From contig JAFEFO010000034.1 of assembly GCA_018240565.1 (NCBI GenBank), forward strand, positions 289,960-353,959: DNA of 64,000 nucleotides. Direction: 5' to 3'. This DNA is from Pseudomonadota bacterium. Lineage in GTDB: Bacteria; Pseudomonadota; Gammaproteobacteria; Xanthomonadales; Rhodanobacteraceae. The notes beneath the pieces were generated by a model that saw only the letters and a program-made list of their open reading frames with translations, was not told the DNA's origin and ran no database searches. Positions 36,159 to 45,006 of this stretch are shown here, one piece after another. Every line of letters begins with the position of its first letter. Position 1 is the stretch's first letter. A program made the translations under genes and the position numbers.

Positions 36159-36359
36159 CTATTTCATCTTCGCCGCAATGCCGGCTTGCTTCAGGATGGC
36201 GTTTGCCGTTGGTGCAGCAACGATGGTGACGGGGACCGAAAACCGCTTCATGCTGGTCGGGCTTTGCCAAATCTCATGGCTACCTTTTCCTTCACGCACG
36301 AAGGTGCAGCCATGGGCGATCAGAATTTCCCGCAACCGCGGATACAGGCCGCGTCCCAC
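36159..36359 (-). CDS. hicA: HicA-type mRNA interferase toxin
   Basis: A 66-residue double-stranded RNA-binding-fold protein. LREILIAHGCTFVREGKGSHEIW contains the catalytic-type histidine in GSHEIW, and the chain ends AILKQAGIAAKMK, both usual for HicA/YcfA. It lies three bases after the antitoxin gene, so translation follows the antitoxin. HicA cleaves mRNA and is held inactive by HicB. Confidence 0.87.
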   Translation of the reverse strand: MGRGLYPRLREILIAHGCTFVREGKGSHEIWQSPTSMKRFSVPVTIVAAPTANAILKQAGIAAKMK

Positions 36360-36362
36360 GGA

Positions 36363-36611
36363 CTACAACGCAAGCAGTTCGGGAGCAGACTGTTCATGCT
36401 GGAACAGCAAATGCATGCCAGCCGCATCGGTACCAAGACCGTTTTCCGCGGCAAGTTCCGGTGCGATCTGCCAAGCCCGTTCGGTAAGCGCATCGAAGGA
36501 ATCCGCCTCGGTAACAAGGCCGAGCTCTTCACATTCTGCGATCCACACACCATCCGTGTGCGTAACTTTCACGACGAAGCGGCGGAAGGAGTTACGGACA
36601 ACATTCGGCAT
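36363..36611 (-). CDS. HicB-like antitoxin (DUF1902 type)
   Basis: An 82-residue protein with the partial RNase H-like fold of HicB and DUF1902 proteins, seen in HTDGVWIAECEELGLVTEADSFDAL. No C-terminal DNA-binding domain is visible, so it may neutralise the toxin without acting as a strong repressor. An AGGA site precedes the ATG. It starts only 25 bases after the 3' end of the serine tRNA on the same strand, so it may be expressed by read-through from the tRNA promoter. Confidence 0.8.
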   Translation of the reverse strand: MPNVVRNSFRRFVVKVTHTDGVWIAECEELGLVTEADSFDALTERAWQIAPELAAENGLGTDAAGMHLLFQHEQSAPELLAL

Positions 36612-36632
36612 ACCGAAATCCTGGCACGACCC

Positions 36633-36727
<95 letters not shown>

Positions 36728-36768
36728 GGTGTGTGGGCCGCGCATGATACGGGCAGCGCGGCCAAGAC

Positions 36769-37422
36769 TCAACTTTTCCTTGCCGCCACCTTGACCGCAT
36801 GCACCGCGCGCGAGCGGTTGCGTGTGTAGACGTATACGGATGCCGGCGGCACGTTCCACCAGGCGAATCCCCCGCGGCGCACGGAAAGATCCAGCTCGTC
36901 GAGCAACTCGCGCGGCACCGGCGATTTCGGTCCATAGGTGAACTGGACCAGGCGCCCGTCGGGCTTGAGCGCGGAAAACGCCGCGGCCAGGATTTCCGCC
37001 TGCGTGCTGCGCGACATCGACAACAGGCCGAGGCCGCTGATGATCGCGTCGGCAGGGCCACCGTCGAGGTAGCCGGCGCGTTGCGCAATGGCCTTGAGTT
37101 CGCGCGCATCGCCGCATTCCACGCTCACATCCGAAAAATGTGCGCGCAGGTGCTGGTAGAGCGCCTCGTTGAGTTCGAGCACGAGCAGATCGCGCGGCGC
37201 GATGCCATGCGCGAGCATGGCGCGGGTGAACACGCCGGTGCCGCCGCCAAGCTCGATCACGCGGCGCGTGCCGTGCGGAAGTTCGGAAATCATCTGCCGC
37301 GTCAACTGCCGCCCGGACGGCGACAATGCGGCGATGCCGAGCGGATTCTTCAGCCATTGGCGGAAGAACGTCCACGCCTCGGGGGCGGCGGCACGCTCGT
37401 CGGGCCGGATCGGCGAACTCAT
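36769..37422 (-). CDS. SAM-dependent methyltransferase, PmtA-like
   Basis: A 217-residue class I methyltransferase. The SAM motif is VIELGGGTGVFTRAM, followed by LLVLELNEALYQHL, then SGLGLLSMS and VQFTYGPKSPVP. The FYGP-like motif and AALSPSGRQLTRQM near the start resemble phospholipid N-methyltransferases and rRNA-type KsgA relatives. Phosphatidylethanolamine methylation is plausible but not proved. A GGGG ribosome-like site precedes the ATG at 37422, chosen over a start 51 bases further upstream that lacks one. Confidence 0.7.
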   Translation of the reverse strand: MSSPIRPDERAAAPEAWTFFRQWLKNPLGIAALSPSGRQLTRQMISELPHGTRRVIELGGGTGVFTRAMLAHGIAPRDLLVLELNEALYQHLRAHFSDVSVECGDARELKAIAQRAGYLDGGPADAIISGLGLLSMSRSTQAEILAAAFSALKPDGRLVQFTYGPKSPVPRELLDELDLSVRRGGFAWWNVPPASVYVYTRNRSRAVHAVKVAARKS

Positions 37423-37485
37423 GGAAATATCCCCTGCATGGGCCGCTATGCTAGCAGGTCGCCGATTCCACAAGGGTTAAGCGCA

Positions 37486-37518
37486 CGAAAAACCCGCCGC
37501 GCAGCGCACGGCGGGTCG
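37486..37518 (-). terminator. Rho-independent terminator after the Gly/Tyr-rich gene
   Basis: On the minus strand CCCGCCG and CGGCGGG form a perfect 7-bp stem around a 9-base loop, followed by TTTTT. It lies 22 bases after the stop codon of the gene at 37538. Confidence 0.85.
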
Positions 37519-37537
37519 TGGCGGAATCCGCAGGCGC

Positions 37538-38029
37538 TCAGCGGCAATAGCGCGGGTCGGACGACCGGCACGAATAGCCGCGGTTGTAGCCTGCGCGCGA
37601 GTAGCCGCGATCGTTGTCGTAACCACGGTCATAACCGCGGCTGTAGCGCGGATCTTCGTTGCGGTAATAGGTGCGCGAACGATAGTACGTGCGATATACC
37701 GGCGCAGAGTAGTAGTAGCTGTCGTAGTAGACCGGCGCCGGCGCATAGTAACCGCCGTAGTAAGCCGGAGCGGCATAGCCACCATAGTAGGTTGGGCCGT
37801 AATAGCCACCGCCATAATAGCCGCCACCGTAATAGCCACCGCCGTAGTAGCTGCCCACGCCGATGTAACCGTGCCCGTGGTGGCCACCCGAATAGCCCAG
37901 GCTTACGCCCGGCAGGTTGATGCCGATGCTCACGTGGCCGCGCGCGAACGCAGCCGGGGCGAGAGCCAGACCGGCCAAAGCCAGCAAGCCCAGCGCGAAA
38001 GTGCGAATCCCGTGTCTGCGGATGGTCAT
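37538..38029 (-). CDS. Secreted Gly/Tyr-rich repeat protein
   Basis: A 163-residue exported protein. The signal peptide ends in APAAFA. The mature part is rich in Gly and Tyr, with tandem GGYYG units between about residues 58 and 75 and further YYG and YYR runs. It then becomes basic and Arg/Tyr-rich with a single Cys pair near the C-terminus (YSCRSSDPRYCR). Similar low-complexity proteins occur in xanthomonads, and their function is unclear. Surface or matrix association is a guess. A GGGAG site precedes the ATG. Confidence 0.75.
   Translation of the reverse strand: MTIRRHGIRTFALGLLALAGLALAPAAFARGHVSIGINLPGVSLGYSGGHHGHGYIGVGSYYGGGYYGGGYYGGGYYGPTYYGGYAAPAYYGGYYAPAPVYYDSYYYSAPVYRTYYRSRTYYRNEDPRYSRGYDRGYDNDRGYSRAGYNRGYSCRSSDPRYCR
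37800..37844. repeat. Three tandem 15-bp units inside the Gly/Tyr-rich gene
   Basis: Units of the form TAATAGCCACCGCCA repeat three times with few changes, and each encodes GGYYG on the minus strand. In-frame units of this size can be gained or lost without breaking the gene. Confidence 0.8.
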
Positions 38030-38160
38030 GGCAATCTCCCGAACGTGCATTGCGACCCCAGTGTCGCCATTGCATGGTCGGCCTGCGGGCCTGAATCGAA
38101 TGTGAAATCCGACGGCGTTGGATCGATCTGTTCAGCTTCAATCCGGCGAAGCTGAACGGA

Positions 38161-40284
38161 TCATGCCTTGCGCAGCTCCCACGCCCTGTGGATACGCGGA
38201 CTGCGCGCGAAATCGAAGGGAATCGTCTGCGCGCTGATCTCGCGGATCGCGAATCCGGCCAAGGCAGACTCATCGAGCTTGAAGCGGCGGAAATTGTTCG
38301 AAAATACGATCAATCCACCCGGCAACAGGCGCTCGCCGCACAGATTCAGCAGCTTCGCGTGGTCGCGCTGCACGTCGAAGTCCTCGGCGCGCTTGGAATT
38401 GGAGAATGTCGGCGGATCGACGAAGATCAGATCGTACATCGCCGAACGCGACGCGAGGAAATCGATTGCGTCCTCGCGCACGAGTTTGTGGCGTGCCAGA
38501 TCGAAACCGTTCAACGCGAGGTTGCGCTGCGCCCAGTCCAGGTAGGTCTGCGACAGATCCACGCTGGTGGTCTCGACCGCGCCGCCCGATGCCGCATACA
38601 CGCTGACGCTGCCGGTGTAGCAGAACAGGTTCAAAAAACGCGTGCCGTTGGACAATTCCCGCACGCGCGCACGCAAGGGGCGGTGATCCAAGAACAACCC
38701 GGTATCGAGGTAATCGTGGAGGTTGACGAAAAAGCGCAACCCGCCCTCGCCCACCTCGATGAATTCGCCGCGCTCGTCGAGCCGGCCGTACTTTTCGCCG
38801 CCCTTGCCGCGCCGACGCTGTTTCAGCGCAATGCGTTCGCGCGGAACGCCTAATGCCTCGCCCGCCGCGCGCACCAGCTCGCGCCAGCGCGTGCGCGCGA
38901 GATTCTCGTCGATGCTCGCCGGCGCGGCATACTCCTGGATGTGCAGATGATCGCCGTAGATGTCGATCGCCGCAGCGTATTCGGGCAGATCCGCATCGTA
39001 GACGCGCCAGCATTCCACGCCTTCGCGTTGCGCCTGCTTGCGCAGATGGCGAAAGTTCTTCTCGATGCGGTTTTTCACCATCTGCGCGCCGGGCGAGAGC
39101 GGCTTCGGCTCGGGTTTCGGCGCGTCAGTGGCCGCGATCTCGAAGTTCAACAAGGAGCATTCGATCGCGCCGTTGAAGAGTTTGTAGCGCTTGTCCGCGC
39201 GCAGACCGAGTGCGTGACCGTGTGCCGCATCGGCGGCGATGATGCTGGCGCGCCAGCCGGGAAACTCCGTTTTCAACTTCGTGCCGAGCAAGCGGTACAG
39301 CGCGATGACGTCGTCATCGTCGCCCATGCGTTCGCCGTACGGCGGATTGGTGACGACCAGCCCGGGCTGCGCCAATTCATGCGGACGATGCAGGTGTTCC
39401 AGCGTCTGCCGGCCAAGCTGGATGAATCCGGAAAGCAGTGCTTCCTGTGCGTTGCGCTTTGCCTCGTTGAGCACGCTGGGATTCTCGTCGAAGCCGAAGA
39501 AAACCGGCTTGAGCGCCTGCAAACCCGCCGTTGCGCGAACCTGTGCGGCATCGTGCAACATTTTCCACAATGCCGCATCGTGGCCGCGCCAGCCGGCAAA
39601 TCCCCATTGCGTGCGGCGCAGACCGGGGGCGACATCCGCCGCCATCAGCGCCGCCTCGATCGGCAACGTGCCCGAACCGCACAGCGGATCGACGAGCCCG
39701 CCGCCGCTGGCGTAGATCGCCGGCCAACCGGCGCGCAGCAGCATCGCCGCGGCGAGGTTTTCCTTGAGCGGTGCGAGTCCCGCGCCCTTGCGATAGCCGC
39801 GCTGATGCAACGGCGGGCCGGAGAGATTCAAGCCGATGACGGCCTTGCCACGGCGCAGGACGAGATTCACGCGCAGGCCGGGGTTTTCCGTGTCCACGTT
39901 CGGCCGCTCGCCCGTGGTCTCGCGGAAGGCATCGACAATGGCATCCTTCACGCGCAAGGCGGCAAACTGGCTGTGCGTCAAACCTGACGTGGTACCGACG
40001 GCATCGACCGCGAAGCTCGTGGCGATGTCCAAATGCGCCGGCCAGTCGATCGCACGCGCCCCGGCATACAGCGCATCGGCATCGGCCACGTCGAACTCGG
40101 ACAGCGTCATCAGCACGCGACTGGCCAGGCGCGACCACAGGCAGGCGCGATAACCGGCATCGAGTCCACCGGCAAAATGCACGCCGGCCAGCGCCTCATG
40201 CACATCGTTCGCGCCGATGGCATTGAGTTCATCGACGAGCAGGTATTCCAGGCCCTTCGGACAGGTGGCAAAGAAACTTTTCAC
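38161..40284 (-). CDS. rlmL: Bifunctional 23S rRNA methyltransferase RlmKL
   Basis: Methylates 23S rRNA at m2G2445 and m7G2069. It has 707 residues, the length of the fused form. An N-terminal THUMP region is followed by the RlmL methyltransferase with DPLCGSGTLPIEAALMA and the catalytic NPPYGERMG. The C-terminal RlmK half has LNLFCYTGSVSVYAASGGA and DPPTFSNSK. The start is a GTG at 40284, giving the usual KSFFATCPKGLE opening. A dispersed repeat lies 23 bases upstream. Confidence 0.96.
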   Translation of the reverse strand: MKSFFATCPKGLEYLLVDELNAIGANDVHEALAGVHFAGGLDAGYRACLWSRLASRVLMTLSEFDVADADALYAGARAIDWPAHLDIATSFAVDAVGTTSGLTHSQFAALRVKDAIVDAFRETTGERPNVDTENPGLRVNLVLRRGKAVIGLNLSGPPLHQRGYRKGAGLAPLKENLAAAMLLRAGWPAIYASGGGLVDPLCGSGTLPIEAALMAADVAPGLRRTQWGFAGWRGHDAALWKMLHDAAQVRATAGLQALKPVFFGFDENPSVLNEAKRNAQEALLSGFIQLGRQTLEHLHRPHELAQPGLVVTNPPYGERMGDDDDVIALYRLLGTKLKTEFPGWRASIIAADAAHGHALGLRADKRYKLFNGAIECSLLNFEIAATDAPKPEPKPLSPGAQMVKNRIEKNFRHLRKQAQREGVECWRVYDADLPEYAAAIDIYGDHLHIQEYAAPASIDENLARTRWRELVRAAGEALGVPRERIALKQRRRGKGGEKYGRLDERGEFIEVGEGGLRFFVNLHDYLDTGLFLDHRPLRARVRELSNGTRFLNLFCYTGSVSVYAASGGAVETTSVDLSQTYLDWAQRNLALNGFDLARHKLVREDAIDFLASRSAMYDLIFVDPPTFSNSKRAEDFDVQRDHAKLLNLCGERLLPGGLIVFSNNFRRFKLDESALAGFAIREISAQTIPFDFARSPRIHRAWELRKA

Positions 40285-40307
40285 GATTCAATCGACCTTG
40301 GTGCAAT

Positions 40308-40393
40308 CGTCATACCGGCAGGGAATGCCGGTATCCAGACTGCATGGATGCCATCCGTGGCCACTGGATTCCGGCACTCCATGCCGGAATGAC
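40308..40393. repeat. Dispersed inverted-repeat element, copy 3
   Basis: The left arm has CGTCATACCGGC and GCCGGTATCCAG. The right arm is CTGGATTCCGGC and GCCGGAATGAC. It fills the gap between an esterase-like gene and rlmKL, both transcribed on the minus strand, and ends two bases before the stop codon of the former. Confidence 0.87.
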
Positions 40394-40395
40394 AG

Positions 40396-40905
40396 CTAAA
40401 ATTGCCGCAGGAATTCCACGAACCGCGCCGCGACAAACTCCACGTGCGCCGACAGGCGATGATCGTCATTCACCAGCGTGGCTTCGTCATTGCGCGAACG
40501 CGCAAACGCAATCGCATCGTTCACGGGGCAAAGTTCGTCGCTCCAGCCGTGCACCAGCGCCGTCGGCACGCGCGCCGCATCGAAGCGTCGCGCGTAGCCG
40601 GGAATCGCGACGGGCAAGGCCATCAGGAACAGCCCCACGCAATTCAATTGCAGCGATGCGAATCCGGAGATGAAGGCGCCCATGCTCGATCCGGCCAGGA
40701 TCACGGAACGATTTTTTGGCACGTGCTCGATCAGCCGCTCGATGCGCGCGTCGATGCGATTGACGTCGCGCGAGGCATCCAGGTCGCGGTAATCCGGACG
40801 CGCGCTGTCGAAACCCAGCGGCGTGGCGACTTTCGCCAGCGCACTCACTTTGGTGGCGTCCGGAGAGCTGTCCAGACCGTGCGAGAGAATCAGGAATGGC
40901 TTCAT
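40396..40905 (-). CDS. Small alpha/beta-fold esterase (YqiA-like)
   Basis: A 169-residue serine hydrolase of the YqiA/UPF0227 type. The opening FLILSHGLDSSPDATK gives the oxyanion region. The nucleophile is in LAGSSMGAFIS (GxSxG). The acid and base are probably Asp in WSDELCP and His in DDHRLSAHVEF. Its natural substrate is unknown. The ATG at 40905 lies in a perfect inverted repeat shared with the divergent gene, 14 bases away, and no ribosome site is seen. Confidence 0.75.
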   Translation of the reverse strand: MKPFLILSHGLDSSPDATKVSALAKVATPLGFDSARPDYRDLDASRDVNRIDARIERLIEHVPKNRSVILAGSSMGAFISGFASLQLNCVGLFLMALPVAIPGYARRFDAARVPTALVHGWSDELCPVNDAIAFARSRNDEATLVNDDHRLSAHVEFVAARFVEFLRQF

Positions 40906-40922
40906 GCGACAATTATCGCATG
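40903..40922. promoter_or_regulatory. Mirror-image divergent starts in a perfect inverted repeat
   Basis: CATGCGA and TCGCATG are exact inverted copies separated by CAATTA. Each arm holds the start codon of one gene. Read toward each gene, a -10-like box (GATAAT on minus, GACAAT on plus) ends six bases before the ATG. This looks like two overlapping leaderless promoters, or an operator covering both starts. Confidence 0.5.
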
Positions 40923-41486
40923 CCCGTTGCATTGCCCATCCACGACCAACCCCTGCCCTACGTGGCGCGTCTGGCAAGGCGCCCGCTGTCGGCGATCGAC
41001 CTGGTGGTGATCCACTGCACCGAATTGCCGGACATGGCGATGGCGCGCGAGTTCGGCGAGCGCATCCACCACGAAAAATCGCGGACCGGCAACAGCGGGC
41101 ACTACTACATCGACACGGACGGCACGATCTACCGCTATGTGCCGGACGATCGCGTGGCCAACCACACCTTCGGCTACAACCCGCGGTCGATCGGCATCGA
41201 ATTGTCCAACATCGGCCGTTATCCGCATTGGGGCGACAGCCGATATCAGGACTGGACAGTTCCCTACACGAAGGCGCAGATCGATGCCCTGCTCACGCTG
41301 CTGCGGCAACTGAAAAACGACTTGCCGAACCTGACGTACATCGCCGGCCACGAAGACCTGGACACGCGCCTGGAACCGGCCAGCGACGATGCGAAGGTCA
41401 TGCTGCGACGGCGCCAGGATCCGGGGCCGCTGTTCCCGTGGAAGCAAGTCGTGCCGGCCAGTGGTCTTGATCGATTCAAACCCTAG
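40920..41486 (+). CDS. N-acetylmuramoyl-L-alanine amidase (amidase_2 / AmpD-like)
   Basis: A 188-residue protein of the amidase_2 fold. DLVVIHCTELP carries the first zinc histidine. HYYIDTDGTIYRYVPDDRVANHTFGYNPRSIGIELSN is the typical core. A last histidine is in YIAGHEDLDTRLEPA, and the end has KDPG-like RQDPGPLFPW. No signal peptide is present, so it should act in the cytosol on recycled muropeptides, as AmpD does. The start is the ATG at 40920. Confidence 0.9.
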   Translation: MPVALPIHDQPLPYVARLARRPLSAIDLVVIHCTELPDMAMAREFGERIHHEKSRTGNSGHYYIDTDGTIYRYVPDDRVANHTFGYNPRSIGIELSNIGRYPHWGDSRYQDWTVPYTKAQIDALLTLLRQLKNDLPNLTYIAGHEDLDTRLEPASDDAKVMLRRRQDPGPLFPWKQVVPASGLDRFKP

Positions 41487-41495
41487 GAATCATGC

Positions 41496-42374
41496 ATGTC
41501 CCATCCCCTGATCGGCGAATTGATCGATCTGCTGCAGCTCGAACGCCTGGAGGAAAACCTGTTCCGCGGCCAGAGCCGCGACATCGGCACGCGTTTCGTT
41601 TTCGGCGGCCAGGTACTCGGCCAGGCCTTGTCGGCGGCGCAGCGCACGGTCGATCCGACGCGCGGCGTGCATTCGTTGCACGCGTATTTCCTGCGCGCCG
41701 GCGACATCGACGCGCCGATCGTCTACGAGGTGGATCGCGCGCGCGACGGCAAGAGTTTCTCGGTGCGTCGCATCGTCGCGATCCAGCATGGCGAGACCAT
41801 CCTCAATGCGGCCGCCTCGTTCCAGATCGCCGAGCCCGGCGTCGAACACCAGCTCGGCATGCCCACCGTGCCGCCGCCCGAAGACCTGGCGCCGCCGGAT
41901 CCGATCCCGCCGGAAGAGCTGGCCAAGATCCCGGTGAAGCTGCAACGCTGGCTCGGCCGCAAGGGTCCGTTCGAGTTCCGCCATGTGTACCCGCGCAACG
42001 AATTGAAGCCGGCCAAGCGCCCGCCGTTCCAGCAGATCTGGTTCCGCCTGATCGACCGCGCGCCGGACGATCCCACCCTGCATCGCGCGATGCTCGCCTA
42101 TGCGTCGGACTTCCACCTGATCGGCACGGCGACGCTGCCGCATGGCATTTCCTACCTGCAACACAACGTGCAGATGGCGAGCCTGGACCACGCGATCTGG
42201 TTCCATCGCCCGTTTCGCGTCGACGAGTGGCTGCTGTATTCGTGCGACAGTCCGAGCGCGCAAGGTGCGCGCGGCCTGACCCGCGGCATGATCTACACCC
42301 GCGACGGCAGGCTCGTGGCTTCCACCGCGCAAGAGGGCATGTTGCGCGTGCTGCCGGAATCGGTCACGCCATGA
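41496..42374 (+). CDS. tesB: Acyl-CoA thioesterase II
   Basis: Hydrolyses medium and long acyl-CoA. It has 292 residues with two hotdog domains. The opening is LIDLLQLERLEENLFRGQS. The first domain has FGGQVLGQALSAAQ. The second carries the catalytic Asp in YASDFHL, the Thr/Ser region in SLDHAIWFHRPF and the Gln in STAQEGMLR. An AGGAA site precedes the ATG. It overlaps the next gene by ATGA. Confidence 0.95.
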   Translation: MSHPLIGELIDLLQLERLEENLFRGQSRDIGTRFVFGGQVLGQALSAAQRTVDPTRGVHSLHAYFLRAGDIDAPIVYEVDRARDGKSFSVRRIVAIQHGETILNAAASFQIAEPGVEHQLGMPTVPPPEDLAPPDPIPPEELAKIPVKLQRWLGRKGPFEFRHVYPRNELKPAKRPPFQQIWFRLIDRAPDDPTLHRAMLAYASDFHLIGTATLPHGISYLQHNVQMASLDHAIWFHRPFRVDEWLLYSCDSPSAQGARGLTRGMIYTRDGRLVASTAQEGMLRVLPESVTP

Positions 42375-42751
42375 GGCAGATATTTTCATCCCCGCGCGCC
42401 GAAAACATCGACCGGATGGTGGCCTTGCTCGAGGAAGCCGGCATCGAAACCCGGGTGACCAATCGGCGCGCCTACGCCGGCCACGACTACAAGGGCCCGA
42501 GCTACAGCGCGCGCCAGGATTCGGCGCAATGGCCGACGGTATGGATCGTCAACGCCGACGACCAGCCGCGCGCGCGGGCGATCCTGCGCGATGCCGGCAT
42601 CGCCCCGTACACGCGCTTTGCCGAGGAACTGGCGCAATCGCGCGCGCCAAAATCCGGCCGGCCGCATTGGGCGCTGGCCTCGAAGCTGCGCATCTTCCTG
42701 ATCGGCGTCATTTTGCTGTTGATCGTGCTGCGCTACCTGGGCGTTTATTGA
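42371..42751 (+). CDS. DUF2007-like protein with C-terminal membrane helix
   Basis: A 126-residue protein. The N-terminal 80 residues look like the DUF2007 'putative signal transducing' fold (MRQIFSSPRAENIDRMVALLEEAGIETRV and later PTVWIVNADDQPRARAILRDAGI). The last 20 residues are a hydrophobic helix (IFLIGVILLLIVLRYLGVY) that would anchor it by its tail. It is translationally coupled to tesB. Function unknown. Confidence 0.65.
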   Translation: MRQIFSSPRAENIDRMVALLEEAGIETRVTNRRAYAGHDYKGPSYSARQDSAQWPTVWIVNADDQPRARAILRDAGIAPYTRFAEELAQSRAPKSGRPHWALASKLRIFLIGVILLLIVLRYLGVY

Positions 42752-42769
42752 TCGCAGTAGACTGGCGGC

Positions 42770-43483
42770 GTGAAATCCGACGTCGTCCGCCTGTTCCAGA
42801 CCCTGCCGCACCCGTGCGGGTACTTCGCGCAGCGCGTGGCGCAGAACCTGGTGATCGATCCGGCGGCGCCGCATCTTCCACAAATATACGATGCGGCATT
42901 GGCCAAGGGCTTTCGCCGCGCCGGCGGACACGTCTACCGACCACAGTGCCCGGGCTGCCATGCCTGCATCCCAGCGCGCATCGCGGTCGCCGAATTCGCG
43001 CCCGACCGCAGCCAGCGCCGTTGCCTGGCGCGCAACCGCGATCTGGAACTGCGCATCGCAGCGCCCGCGTTCAGCGACGAATATTTTGACCTGTATCGCC
43101 GCTATCTCGGCGCGCGCCACAGGGACGGCGGCATGGACGACCCCGATTCCGCGGATTTCGAGCGCTTCCTGTTCACGACCTGGAGTCCGACGAAGTTCCT
43201 CGAATTGCGCCTGCGCGAACGCCTGCTCGCCGTCGCCGTCACCGACTTCACGGCCAGCGGACTGTCCGCGGTGTATACGTTCTTCGATCCGGACGAACCG
43301 GCACGCAGCCTTGGCACCTGCGCGATCCTGCACCAGGTCGAACTGGCGCGTGCACGCGGCATGGACTATGTCTACCTCGGCTTCTGGATCGCGCGTCATC
43401 CGAAGATGGACTACAAGGCGCGCTTTGCCCCGCTGGAAGTGCTCGACGGCGGCGACTGGCGCCGCCTTGACGGCACGGCGTGA
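42770..43483 (+). CDS. bpt: Aspartate/glutamate leucyltransferase
   Basis: Attaches leucine from leucyl-tRNA to proteins with N-terminal Asp or Glu, marking them for ClpAP (bacterial N-degron pathway). It has 237 residues with a GTG start. LPHPCGYFAQRVAQNLVID and the Cys motif QCPGCHACIPARI occur early. The acetyltransferase-like second half has KFLELRLRERLLAVAVTDF, YTFFDPDEP and YLGFWIARHPKMDYKARFAPLE, all typical of Bpt. Confidence 0.94.
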   Translation: MKSDVVRLFQTLPHPCGYFAQRVAQNLVIDPAAPHLPQIYDAALAKGFRRAGGHVYRPQCPGCHACIPARIAVAEFAPDRSQRRCLARNRDLELRIAAPAFSDEYFDLYRRYLGARHRDGGMDDPDSADFERFLFTTWSPTKFLELRLRERLLAVAVTDFTASGLSAVYTFFDPDEPARSLGTCAILHQVELARARGMDYVYLGFWIARHPKMDYKARFAPLEVLDGGDWRRLDGTA

Positions 43484-43538
43484 TAGCACGAACACGCACC
43501 GGGTTATGCTTGGCTTTTCCAACTCGTGTGCAAAAACC

Positions 43539-45002
43539 ATGCGCCTCGCCGTTGCCGTTTTATTCGCCTTGTTGCCACACCTCGTCCTGGCCGCGCCGGC
43601 GGATGATGTCTGGATGAGCGTGCTGCTCGACGGCCGCAAGATCGGCAACATGCAGATCACGCGACAAGTGCGCGACGGCACCGTGATCACCACACAGAAA
43701 ATGCAGGTGCAGCTTGATCGCGCCGGCGTGCGCGTGGATCTTTCCACCGGCGAATCCGACGCCGAAACCGCTGCCGGCGAGCCGCTTGCCTTCACCTCTC
43801 GCTCGGCGATATCCGGCATCGCCAGTACCGTGCAGGGCACGCGCCGCGGCGACGGCCGCTTCGACGTGGTCAGCGAAGTCGGTGGCGCCAAGTCCACCCG
43901 CGTCATCGACTGGCCCAAGGGTGCGCTGCTCGCCGAAGGCCTGCGCCTGGCGGAGTTGCGCGCGGGCATGGCGGCCGGCACGCGTTTTTCCGAACTCGCA
44001 TTTCAACCTGAGACGCTCGACGCGATCGCCGTCGAATCCGTCGTTGGGCCGCGCGAGCGCGTCGAACTGCCCGACGGCTCGGTGGCGATGCTCAGCCGCA
44101 TCGACCAGACCTTCCATCTGTCCGGCATGACGACGAACAGCCGCAGCTGGGTCGATGCCGAGGGCCTGGCGCGCAAGACCACGCTGCCGGTGATGGGGCT
44201 GGACCTGACCATGCTGGCCTGCTCCAAGGCCTGCGCCAATGCGCCAAACCAGGGCGCGGACATCCTCGTGCACGCGCTCGCGCAGGCGCCGGCGGCGATT
44301 TCCGCACGGGAATTGCGCGACGGCATCGTCCTTTCGATCAGTGCGCGCAGCGGCAACGAACCCTTGCAATTCGCGCAGACCGGCGAACAAATCCCGCGTG
44401 CGATCGCCGACGGCACGCAGTTGCGCATCGCGCCGATCAGCGCGGCGACGCCGGCGAACGCAACGGAAGCGCCACCCACGCCCGCCGACTCGCAACCCAA
44501 CGACTGGCTGCAAAGCGACGCGCCGGAAATCCGCAAGCTCGCGCGCGAAGGCGTTGGCGATGCCAAAACGCCCGCCGCGCAAATGCACAACTTGCAGGAA
44601 TTCGTGCGCCGCTACATCCGCACCAAGGATTTGAATGTCGGCTACGCCTCGGCGCTGGAGGTGGCGAAGCATCCCGAGGGCGATTGCACCGAACACGCCG
44701 TGCTGCTCGCGGCACTGGGTCGCGCGCTCGGCATCCCCACGCGCGTCGTCGATGGCCTGGCCTATGTCGACCGGTATGCCGGCAAGGATCACGTCTTCGT
44801 GCCGCACGCCTGGGCACAGGCCTGGCTCGGAGACCACTGGCAGAGTTTCGACGCCGCCCTGCCCGGCTTCGACGCCGGCCATATCGCGCTGTCCGCCGGC
44901 GATGGCGATCCGTGGCGGTTCTTCGCCGGCATGGACACGCTCGGGCGCATGCGCGTGGACAAGATCGAGCCGCTGCTTCCGGCGGCTGCCGAGGCGCATT
45001 GA
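43539..45002 (+). CDS. Exported transglutaminase-like protein
   Basis: A 487-residue protein with a signal peptide (LAVAVLFALLPHLVLAAP). The first 300 residues are beta-rich with no name I can assign. The C-terminal third is a transglutaminase core, with Cys at about 383 in GDCTEHAVLLAALGRALGIPTRVVDG, His in FVPHAWAQAWLG and Asp in WQSFDAALPG. A periplasmic role in protein or peptide cleavage or crosslinking is likely. The ATG at 43539 was preferred over one at 43507 because it gives a normal signal peptide. Its stop abuts an AT-rich operator-like site. Confidence 0.83.
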   Translation: MRLAVAVLFALLPHLVLAAPADDVWMSVLLDGRKIGNMQITRQVRDGTVITTQKMQVQLDRAGVRVDLSTGESDAETAAGEPLAFTSRSAISGIASTVQGTRRGDGRFDVVSEVGGAKSTRVIDWPKGALLAEGLRLAELRAGMAAGTRFSELAFQPETLDAIAVESVVGPRERVELPDGSVAMLSRIDQTFHLSGMTTNSRSWVDAEGLARKTTLPVMGLDLTMLACSKACANAPNQGADILVHALAQAPAAISARELRDGIVLSISARSGNEPLQFAQTGEQIPRAIADGTQLRIAPISAATPANATEAPPTPADSQPNDWLQSDAPEIRKLAREGVGDAKTPAAQMHNLQEFVRRYIRTKDLNVGYASALEVAKHPEGDCTEHAVLLAALGRALGIPTRVVDGLAYVDRYAGKDHVFVPHAWAQAWLGDHWQSFDAALPGFDAGHIALSAGDGDPWRFFAGMDTLGRMRVDKIEPLLPAAAEAH

Positions 45003-45006
45003 CGAT

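Noticed and set aside
37800..37844. Tandem units as a CRISPR array
   Set aside because: No spacers; the units code for Gly-Gly-Tyr-Tyr-Gly within a gene.
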